From: Cyanobacteria bacterium UBA8803 | Lineage (GTDB): Bacteria > Cyanobacteriota > Cyanobacteriia > Cyanobacteriales > Coleofasciculaceae | Reading direction: 5' to 3' | Assembly: GCA_003505715.1 (NCBI GenBank) | Contig: DNXU01000109.1 | Span: 7,763 to 19,124, forward strand | Length of the DNA stretch: 11,362 bases | Shown: piece by piece, positions 5,946 through 11,362 of the stretch | How positions within the stretch are numbered: position 1 is the stretch's first letter | Layout of the letters: each line of letters begins with the position of its first letter | Made by a program: the position numbers and the translations under genes | Notes under the pieces: generated by a model | The model's input: the letters and a program-made list of their open reading frames with translations, nothing else | What the model was told of the DNA's origin: nothing | The model's database searches: none

Positions 5946-8900
5946 TCAGGGTTTAACTGCAAAGGTGAGTACCGTCTCATCGACCCCTTTAAGTTTAAGG
6001 GGATGAATCTTGGTAATCGCATCGTCTTCTAGCCAGTCGGCAACGTTAGCTGAAACCAGAATCGAATTGGGTTCTGCTGCTTCTTGCAGTCGCGAGGCAA
6101 TGTTGACCGCAGGCCCAATGGCTGTATAATCTGACCGTTCGCTCCCCCCAAACATGCCTACTACAGCAGTTCCCTGGTGAATGCCACAGCGGAATTGTAC
6201 GGGTGGAGGGCCGCCGTTGCCAACAAAACCCTTGGCTTGCCACTGTTGATTGAGTTCCTCCAAGGCAAGCAGCATTTGCCGTGCTGTCGCGATCGCTCGT
6301 CGTGCCTGCTCTTGAGGGGTGAGTTCCTCCGGAGCGCCAAAAATTGCTAAGATGCCATCTCCCATGAATTTGTCTACCGTACCGCCGTTATCAAACACAG
6401 CATGAGTCATTGCTGCTAGGTATTCGTTGAGCAACTCAGCCACTCGGCGCGATCGCAACGTATTGGATAGTTGAGTAAAGCCGACAATATCGCTGAATAA
6501 AATCGTGACTAGGCGTGGTTCTGGCTGTAAATCTAGCACTAATTCGCCGTTGGCTGCTCTGGACACAATGGCAGGTGGCAAAAAGCGCTTGAGTACTGAC
6601 TCTGTCAAGTAAGTATTCAATTGGATCACCCGCTGCTCGTTCTCCTTCAATGCCAACAGGTTCCGGACTTCTGCCAGCAATTCGCGATCGTTAAACGGTT
6701 TAGACAGATAAGCATCTGCTCCTTTTTCGGTTCCCTCAATGCGGCTAGCTTCATCAGCTTTTGCCGTTAGTAAAACGATGGGCGTACCTTTCAATTCCTC
6801 GGTTGAGCGAATTAAACGAATCAGATCCAGACCCGATACCTCAGGCATCATCAAATCCGTGACAATTAATTGGGGATGCTGCTGTTGGGCGATGCGGAAT
6901 CCTTGGGCTCCATTACGAGCTGTAAATACCTGATAACCCTCCTCCCGCAGAATCCGGGATACGTAAGTCCGTAAATCGGAATTATCGTCTACCACCAGGA
7001 TGCCGGATTTTGTGGGAAGCGGGCTGGGGGATGGGGAAGAAGGTGAGAGGATAAGGTTTTGTTCCTTGTCTTCCTCTGTGGTTCCCCCACTCTCTCCCTC
7101 ATCTTCTAGGGAGAGTTCAACTTCTAAATCGGCTAATTCCACCATCGCACGGCTGGACTGAAGTTCTGTCGGGATTTCCACGAGCCGATCTGCGGGTAAG
7201 TGAGCGGTTCCCACTTGCAGCCAAATAGTGAAAGTTGTGCCCTGACCGTAAACCGATTCTACAGAAATTTGTCCGCCATGGAGTTCCACGAGTTCTTTGG
7301 CCAAGGCTAGTCCCAAACCGCTGCCTTCATAAGAACGGTTAACTGAGCCTTCTGCCTGTCGAAATCGCTCGAATAAATAGGGGAGTTGCTCGTTGCGAAT
7401 ACCAATACCTGTATCAGTAACCGCCATTCGTATCTGCTCTCCTAGCGGTTCTACTGTGACAGTAATCCTGCCCCCAGGGCTGGTAAATTTCATCGCATTA
7501 GATAACAGGTTGTAAAGTACTTTGTCAAATTTTTCCGTATCTAAATAAATTGGCGCACAGATAATAAGCTGGGTTACTAGCTGAATGTTCTTTTTCTGAC
7601 AGTAGGGGCGAAAGGCTTCAACAATCTGATTGACAAATTCGACTAAATCACAAGGATAAAAGCTAGCTTGCATCCTACCCGCATCAAGCCTCTGTAAATC
7701 GAGTAGCTGATTGACCAATCGCAATAATCGCCTGGAATTGCGCAGGGCGATCTCGCTTTGGTCGTAGGGCAACCCCTGTTTTTGATTTACTGCTGATTCT
7801 AGAGGCCCAATCGTTAGGGTCAGAGGTGTGCGAAATTCGTGGGAAACATTTTGAAAAAACTCAGTTTTCTGGCGATCTAATTCCAGCAACCGCTCAGCTT
7901 GCTGGCGAGTTTTTTGATAAAGTCGCGCCTGTTGAACGGCGATCGCGGCTTGGGAAGCCACGGCTTGAGCTAAGTCAATTTCTGACGAGAGCCACTGGCG
8001 AGGTTTATAGATTTGCCGCAGCGTAATGCTACCGATAATTTTGCCATCGGCCAGTAAGGGGACGACCAAAAGGGCGCGGGCATTTTGGCGCACGGCGGGG
8101 TCGAACCCATTAGTTTCTGGATTCGCTACTAACTCATTGAATATCACAGGCTTTTGGGACTTGACCAGCTGTTGCAGCATGGGATTACCAACTAGGGGAA
8201 TCCTAGGTTGGGACAGGAGATCTAAGGGTTTAGGGGAATTGGGAGAGGGGAACTGCGGAGGGGGTAAATTTTGCTGGGTTCCGGTGAAGTTGGCAGGAGT
8301 TACCTCCACTCCCAATACTTGTGCCGATTTCCCGTCATAGACACCTACACATTGAGCAAACTCATCCTCTTCACTCCACAAAGATAAAACACAACTATCA
8401 ACCTTGAGAGCAACACCTAATTGTTGGGTAATGGCAGTGAAAATTTTTTTGGGGTCGAGGGTCGAGCGAATCGCAGCAGTGATGGTATTGATTAAGGTCT
8501 GTTGAGTAGCTAAGGCGTGAATTTGTTCGTAGGCTCTGGCCTGGGAAATCGCCAAAGCAGCCTGATCGGCTACCATCACCACCAACTGAATTTCATCATC
8601 CTCCCAGTAATAGGGCTGGCCACACTGATGCAAGGCCATTACTGCTACCAACTCCTGTTGGCTAATTAGCGGTACGACTAAGGTTGAGCGGATGTCAGCT
8701 TGTTGGTAAGCGATCACTTGTTGTTTAATTTCTGCGCTAGCACTCTTAAGGCGTTCGTCAGTCGCAAAATCATTAATTACGGTCACTTCGCGGGTTTCCC
8801 ATACTGTCTGCGCCAAAATCGGCTCTAAACCTGAGGCTAAAGGTTTTGTCGATGATGAGAGTTGAGAACGCCCCTCTGGCCGCAGATAAACAAACCATTC

Positions 8901-9500
8901 GTCTACCAACTGCTCCTCTTGAAAGGGACGTAGAATGCATATATCGACTTCCAGCACCTGACCCACGGTTTCGACAATCCTTTGCAGAATTTCCTGAAGT
9001 GGAGAGCCATCACTTTTGTCATACTGGGCATTGCGAATTGTATTAGTAACCGTATTAAGTAGAGTTTCTCGACGCAGCGCCCGATAAAGTTCTTGGGTGC
9101 GGAACTTCAGAACGTTGTGGGTATCTATGGCCTGCCGTACCACGGACTTAAGTTCTTCAGCGTTCCATGGTTTGGTGACGTATTTGAATACCTTTCCTGC
9201 ATTGATAGCCTCTACTAGGTCTTCAACATCGGTGTAACCTGTCAGGATAATTCGGATGATATCTGGATATTGGGCCGCGGTCAGGCTCAGAAATTCCGTG
9301 CCGCTCATTAACGGCATCCGCTGGTCGGAGATGATGACTGCAACATCCCCCTCATTGGCTAAAATTTCTAGTGCTGCCGGTCCATTCTCTGCCCGTAATA
9401 CTTTGTAGTCTCGATGGAACGTCCGGTAAAGCAAGTCAAGGTTATCCGGTTCGTCATCGACGACCAGAAGTTTGGGTTTTCTCATTTCTTGGGATTTCAT
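5946..9500 (-). CDS. cyaC: CyaC-type hybrid histidine kinase / adenylate cyclase
   Basis: This 1184-aa soluble signalling protein should make cAMP from ATP under phosphorelay control. Domain order: receiver 1 (residues 9-128; Asp15/16, phospho-acceptor Asp59, Thr87, Lys110); GAF1 (about 165-322); GAF2 (about 335-525); HisKA with phosphorylated His554 in NVSHEFRTPL; HATPase with N-box NLLSNAMK (664-671), DTGIG (696-700), LFERF (709-713) and GSGLGL (727-732); receiver 2 (833-950; Asp838/839, Asp882, Thr912, Lys934); class III cyclase (about 995-1184). The cyclase has both metal Asps (D1004 in FSDIVGF, D1048 in KFMGDG), Lys1044 and Thr1126 as substrate residues, and Asn1133/Arg1137 for transition-state binding. 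Lys plus Thr marks a class IIIb adenylate cyclase, a group reported to respond to bicarbonate. The layout matches CyaC of Spirulina and Anabaena, where kinase-to-receiver 2 transfer activates the cyclase; GAF domains may bind a ligand. No membrane segment is seen. AGGAG lies 8 bases before the ATG. Pro/Ser tracts interrupt GAF2 (410-430) and the linker (816-830). Confidence 0.94.
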   Translation of the reverse strand: MKSQEMRKPKLLVVDDEPDNLDLLYRTFHRDYKVLRAENGPAALEILANEGDVAVIISDQRMPLMSGTEFLSLTAAQYPDIIRIILTGYTDVEDLVEAINAGKVFKYVTKPWNAEELKSVVRQAIDTHNVLKFRTQELYRALRRETLLNTVTNTIRNAQYDKSDGSPLQEILQRIVETVGQVLEVDICILRPFQEEQLVDEWFVYLRPEGRSQLSSSTKPLASGLEPILAQTVWETREVTVINDFATDERLKSASAEIKQQVIAYQQADIRSTLVVPLISQQELVAVMALHQCGQPYYWEDDEIQLVVMVADQAALAISQARAYEQIHALATQQTLINTITAAIRSTLDPKKIFTAITQQLGVALKVDSCVLSLWSEEDEFAQCVGVYDGKSAQVLGVEVTPANFTGTQQNLPPPQFPSPNSPKPLDLLSQPRIPLVGNPMLQQLVKSQKPVIFNELVANPETNGFDPAVRQNARALLVVPLLADGKIIGSITLRQIYKPRQWLSSEIDLAQAVASQAAIAVQQARLYQKTRQQAERLLELDRQKTEFFQNVSHEFRTPLTLTIGPLESAVNQKQGLPYDQSEIALRNSRRLLRLVNQLLDLQRLDAGRMQASFYPCDLVEFVNQIVEAFRPYCQKKNIQLVTQLIICAPIYLDTEKFDKVLYNLLSNAMKFTSPGGRITVTVEPLGEQIRMAVTDTGIGIRNEQLPYLFERFRQAEGSVNRSYEGSGLGLALAKELVELHGGQISVESVYGQGTTFTIWLQVGTAHLPADRLVEIPTELQSSRAMVELADLEVELSLEDEGESGGTTEEDKEQNLILSPSSPSPSPLPTKSGILVVDDNSDLRTYVSRILREEGYQVFTARNGAQGFRIAQQQHPQLIVTDLMMPEVSGLDLIRLIRSTEELKGTPIVLLTAKADEASRIEGTEKGADAYLSKPFNDRELLAEVRNLLALKENEQRVIQLNTYLTESVLKRFLPPAIVSRAANGELVLDLQPEPRLVTILFSDIVGFTQLSNTLRSRRVAELLNEYLAAMTHAVFDNGGTVDKFMGDGILAIFGAPEELTPQEQARRAIATARQMLLALEELNQQWQAKGFVGNGGPPPVQFRCGIHQGTAVVGMFGGSERSDYTAIGPAVNIASRLQEAAEPNSILVSANVADWLEDDAITKIHPLKLKGVDETVLTFAVKP

Positions 9501-9508
9501 GCACCGCT

Positions 9509-9513
9509 CTCCT
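9509..9513 (-). promoter_or_regulatory. Ribosome binding site of cyaC
   Basis: AGGAG on the minus strand lies 8 bases upstream of the ATG at 9500. It supports that start over the in-frame ATG five codons later (9485). Confidence 0.65.
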
Positions 9514-9529
9514 GCTGCCAGGGCTTGCC

Positions 9530-9535
9530 TTTATA
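9530..9535 (-). promoter_or_regulatory. -10-like element upstream of cyaC
   Basis: TATAAA on the minus strand lies about 30 bp upstream of the cyaC ATG. No good -35 hexamer is found 16-18 bp further upstream, so if this is a promoter it probably needs an activator; the 12-bp palindrome at 9568-9579 would be placed for one. Weak evidence. Confidence 0.25.
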
Positions 9536-9567
9536 AAAACAGTTTGCACCCTCTTGCTGTGGATTCT

Positions 9568-9579
9568 TCCCGATCGGGA
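9568..9579. promoter_or_regulatory. 12-bp perfect palindrome TCCCGATCGGGA, possible operator
   Basis: TCCCGATCGGGA is its own reverse complement. It lies 68 bp upstream of the cyaC start, in the gap shared with the divergent acetyltransferase gene. Its centre is about 40 bp from the TATAAA element, a position usual for an activator site. It contains CGATCG, the core of HIP1, so it could instead be a byproduct of that motif's abundance. Confidence 0.35.
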
Positions 9580-9749
9580 TGACTGGCTGGCTCGGTGAGA
9601 AATCTCCGGCTCAAGTGATCAGTCTTACTTTCGATGCTAGCCTTAAGAAGCATCTTACTCGTTCCGCGACCGTTCAGATCTGTGGCTGTAGTCAGTGGCG
9701 CACCCCAATTGATTCTAATTTTTGTTTTCCTGTAGGGTTGTCCCCTTGC

Positions 9750-9776
9750 TTCAGGGTGCCCTCTGAAAACTTTTTT
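9750..9776 (+). terminator. Terminator-like hairpin ahead of the GNAT gene
   Basis: TTCAG (9750-9754) pairs with CTGAA (9763-9767), and GG (9755-9756) pairs with CC (9760-9761), leaving one bulged T and the loop TGC. Six Ts follow at 9771-9776 after AAAC. The bulge and the AAAC spacer make it a weak intrinsic terminator. If real, it would stop or attenuate + strand transcripts before the acetyltransferase gene and argue against translation from 9579. Confidence 0.25.
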
Positions 9777-9811
9777 CTAACGTTTTGGCGTTCCATCTGC
9801 TGCCAACTGAT

Positions 9812-9819
9812 GCGATCGC
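9812..9819. repeat. HIP1 octamer GCGATCGC (one of seven)
   Basis: This is the only non-coding copy, unless the long form of the GNAT frame is real. The others begin at 975, 3102, 4226, 6289, 6449 and 7939, all inside genes. HIP1 is a highly iterated palindrome typical of many cyanobacterial genomes; an octamer is expected about once per 65 kb by chance at even base composition. Confidence 0.9.
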
Positions 9820-10010
9820 GCAAATTCCATCCCGATCTTCTGAGCGTAGCCCTGAAAATCGAGCTGTTGGAAACATCCCTTGACCCAGAAAGCTGGGGGA
9901 GCGGTGGGAGCGGGGGTTCAAAGATGAGGGATGAATATTCCCCACCTAGGGCTGCTTATGAACCTCTTTTACCCCTCAGCCCCGATCTGGTGGTGGCTCA
10001 TCGTTGGTCA

Positions 10011-10676
10011 ATGCACTACTTGTACAATACTATTGTTTTTTATCAAAATGTTCTGGTTATTGTGAACCCCTGCTTCTCTGGCTTTACGTCTTACCAACTT
10101 CCTACAGGTCAGGTTGCTATTGATATATCTCACTTGAACATCCGTACAGCTCAAGATCGGGATCTGACGACTTTAGCAGAAATTCTGACCGATAGCTTTC
10201 ACCCTCACCAGGGGATTTGGCGCTGGGCTTATCCCATTTTACGATTGGGAATTTACGAAGATTTACGAAATCGGCTCCGTGTCAACTCACCCCATTATGC
10301 CTGTTTGGTGGCTGTCACTGATGGTTCTGGAGTGGGTGGTGCTAACGAGCAGCTAGTCGGTACGGTAGAACTGACCCTCCGTTCTACCCACTCCTGGCAA
10401 CCCCATAGTCTTCAGTATCCTTACATCTCCAACTTGGCCGTTAGAACTTCTTGCCGACGACAGGGAGTAGCACGGCAATTACTGCTTGCTTGTGAAACCA
10501 AGTCCTTAGAATGGGGCTTTCCAGAGATCTACCTCCATGTGCTAGAAAACAACCATCAAGCAAGGCAACTTTATCTTAAGACGGGTTATCGACTGCATCA
10601 GGTCGATCCGAGCTGTAGTGCATGGCTGTTACGCCGCCCCAAACGGCTCTTCTTGCACAAGCCTTTAAAACTCTAG
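10011..10676 (+). CDS. GNAT-family N-acetyltransferase, RimI-like
   Basis: This 221-aa protein has a GNAT fold from about residue 41 to the end: LNIRTAQDRDLTTLAEIL (strand 1/helix 1), LVGTVELTL (strand 4), YISNLAVRTSCRRQGVARQLL with the acetyl-CoA phosphate-binding motif RRQGVA (149-154), and motif B IYLHVLENNHQARQLYLKTGY (about 173-193), like RimI-type enzymes. It should transfer acetyl from acetyl-CoA to an amine; the substrate (protein N-terminus, antibiotic or metabolite) cannot be told. The frame is open back to ATG 9579 (365 aa), with another ATG at 9924. I prefer 10011 because the upstream translation looks non-coding and this leaves a 40-residue lead. No strong ribosome binding site marks any of the three. 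It is divergent from cyaC. The domain call is firm, the start uncertain. Confidence 0.85.
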   Translation: MHYLYNTIVFYQNVLVIVNPCFSGFTSYQLPTGQVAIDISHLNIRTAQDRDLTTLAEILTDSFHPHQGIWRWAYPILRLGIYEDLRNRLRVNSPHYACLVAVTDGSGVGGANEQLVGTVELTLRSTHSWQPHSLQYPYISNLAVRTSCRRQGVARQLLLACETKSLEWGFPEIYLHVLENNHQARQLYLKTGYRLHQVDPSCSAWLLRRPKRLFLHKPLKL

Positions 10677-11028
10677 GGCAAGATTATTGAACAGATGGTC
10701 TAGAGTCACTGAACATTAGACAAATTTCTTCACATTTTTTTGTAAAAACTCTTAGTGTTTTCATAAACTTTTAGTATTTACACAGATTCATGCTCATAGA
10801 GGAATCTCTGTAGCGGGAGCTGACCTGTATCTTAGTACCATGCCATACAATGGAGTTACATCAACTTTTGATAAGGATCTGAGTTTGTTAGATAGTTTAA
10901 TAGATAAACAGAGGGTAAACTTAACTTCTTTTTCCTGTATTATCAAAAACTTATACCAATTAAGTTTGCTAGTTGTGCTTTCAATCGAGGGTGTCCCTGC
11001 TTCAAAACATTAACCAATACGAGTTGAA
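10677..11028. other. AT-rich intergenic region upstream of the last gene
   Basis: This 352-bp stretch is AT-rich compared with its neighbours. A 7-bp inverted repeat ACTCTAG/CTAGAGT (10670-10676 and 10700-10706, 23-base loop) straddles the GNAT stop but lacks a following T-run. A 19-bp-period direct repeat lies at 10746-10779. A 57-codon frame (10840-11013) is open but shows no coding signs. It probably contains the promoter of the gene at 11029; I could not choose one convincing -10/-35 pair. Confidence 0.5.
10746..10779 (+). repeat. Near-exact 15-bp direct repeat, 19-bp period
   Basis: AAACTCTTAGTGTTT (10746-10760) and AAACTTTTAGTATTT (10765-10779) differ at 2 of 15 positions. Start-to-start spacing is 19 bp, close to two helical turns, and the pair lies about 250 bp upstream of the ATG at 11029. 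It could be a binding site for a direct-repeat-binding regulator such as an OmpR-family protein, or a chance duplication in AT-rich DNA. Confidence 0.45.
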
Positions 11029-11362
11029 ATGCAAAGCGCAAATCACCAAAGTTGCCAAACAGCTCTATACGAAAAACAGGAGGTACTCCTCCCCCATAAA
11101 ATTTTTGCCAGCTCTCCAGACTCTAGTGGCATCAACCAGGAAAGCCTAAACTCCGCCAAGGATCAGATGAGAGACTCACCCGAAGAGAGAATCCTCCAGC
11201 AACTGCACAATCAACAGCTGTTGATCGTCAATCCTCGACGGAAAAATGGCCTAATTCTGTACAAGCGCTATCATGCCGAATTTGCTGGCCCTGGTTCGGC
11301 GGTAGGAGGGTTATTCGACGTGGATTGTCAGAAAGTGCTGCCTGTAGGCAATCTTGATTTAA
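11029..11362 (+). CDS. Unrecognised protein, 5' part only (runs off the window)
   Basis: The frame opens with ATG at 11029, after an in-frame TAA at 11011, and has 111 codons without a stop up to the end of the window. The first ~50 residues (MQSANHQSCQTALYEKQ...) are polar and look disordered. From about residue 53 the text looks folded: SPEERILQQLHNQQ, then LLIVNPRRKNGLILYKRYHAEF, then a Gly-rich AGPGSAVGGLFDVD. GAG at 11021-11023 is a weak ribosome binding site. No signal peptide or membrane segment is visible, and I recognise no family. That it is a gene is supported by the long open frame and sensible composition, but the fragment is too short for a functional call. Confidence 0.6.
   Translation, partial: MQSANHQSCQTALYEKQEVLLPHKIFASSPDSSGINQESLNSAKDQMRDSPEERILQQLHNQQLLIVNPRRKNGLILYKRYHAEFAGPGSAVGGLFDVDCQKVLPVGNLDL

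Larger units (their letters stand above)
9501..10010. other. 510-bp divergent intergenic region between cyaC and the GNAT gene
   Basis: This stretch holds the cyaC ribosome binding site and -10-like element, the 12-bp palindrome, a terminator-like hairpin at 9750-9776, one HIP1 copy, and a G-rich patch (about 9893-9930) next to a small hairpin CCCAG-AAAG-CTGGG (9884-9897). On the + strand the acetyltransferase frame stays open from 9579, but its translation here is rich in Cys, Trp and Phe with a GSGGSGGS run and shows no domain, so I read it as non-coding leader. Confidence 0.5.

Noticed and set aside
5756..5956. 66-codon + strand frame after the DUF3747 gene start
   Set aside because: Its second half is a translation of the octamer repeat, it overlaps the cyaC end, and it has no recognisable protein features.
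8026..8340. 104-codon + strand frame antisense to CyaC GAF2
   Set aside because: It is a shadow of the G-rich antisense of the Pro-rich loop; the composition is artificial.
9371..9598. 75-codon + strand frame over the cyaC start
   Set aside because: It is mainly antisense to the receiver domain of cyaC and shows no domain.
10024..10036. Small palindrome ACAATA-C-TATTGT
   Set aside because: It is short, AT-rich and inside the preferred GNAT coding start, so chance explains it.
10840..11013. 57-codon frame in the AT-rich intergenic region
   Set aside because: There is no ribosome binding site and no recognisable motif, and it has the AT-rich composition of its surroundings; a chance frame is more likely, though a small protein cannot be excluded.

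Overview
The window is from a cyanobacterial chromosome. Four lines of evidence agree. The octamer GCGATCGC (HIP1) occurs seven times in 11.4 kb (975, 3102, 4226, 6289, 6449, 7939, 9812). The kdp operon encodes a short KdpD that lacks a histidine kinase. There is a DUF3747 protein, a family I know only from cyanobacteria, and a large CyaC-type hybrid kinase/adenylate cyclase. Short tandem 7-8 bp purine/pyrimidine repeats, common in filamentous cyanobacteria, also occur. I cannot fix the genus.

Positions 2-4727 (+ strand) hold a compact high-affinity K+ uptake operon: the 3' end of kdpA, then kdpB, a long kdpF-like gene (the place called kdpG in Anabaena), kdpC, a short kdpD, and an unrecognised 104-aa membrane protein whose start lies just past the kdpD stop. 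KdpA forms the K+ path, KdpB is the P-type ATPase, and KdpC and KdpF are accessory membrane subunits. The short KdpD keeps the nucleotide-binding KdpD domain and the Usp domain but has no transmembrane sensor or kinase core, and no kdpE is present here. How the operon senses K+ is therefore not explained by these genes alone.

A perfect 12-bp-arm palindrome (4823-4850) lies between the end of the operon and the convergent minus-strand gene for a secreted DUF3747 protein (4870-5673). Upstream of that gene are a small palindrome and a tandem octamer tract (5897-5936) that sits 9 bp past the stop of cyaC.

Positions 5946-9500 (minus strand) encode an 1184-aa CyaC-like protein with the order REC-GAF-GAF-HisKA-HATPase-REC-class III cyclase. 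All the phosphorelay residues and cyclase metal and substrate residues I looked for are present. Low-complexity Pro/Ser tracts break GAF2 and the linker before the second REC. A 12-bp palindrome lies upstream of cyaC in the gap to a divergent GNAT acetyltransferase gene (10011-10676).

Positions 10677-11028 are an AT-rich intergenic region with a 19-bp-period direct repeat. An unrecognised gene begins at 11029 and runs off the end. I see no mobile element, CRISPR array, tRNA or rRNA. The least explained parts are the kinase-less KdpD with its linked membrane protein, and the tandem repeats that sit on gene junctions and inside coding linkers.
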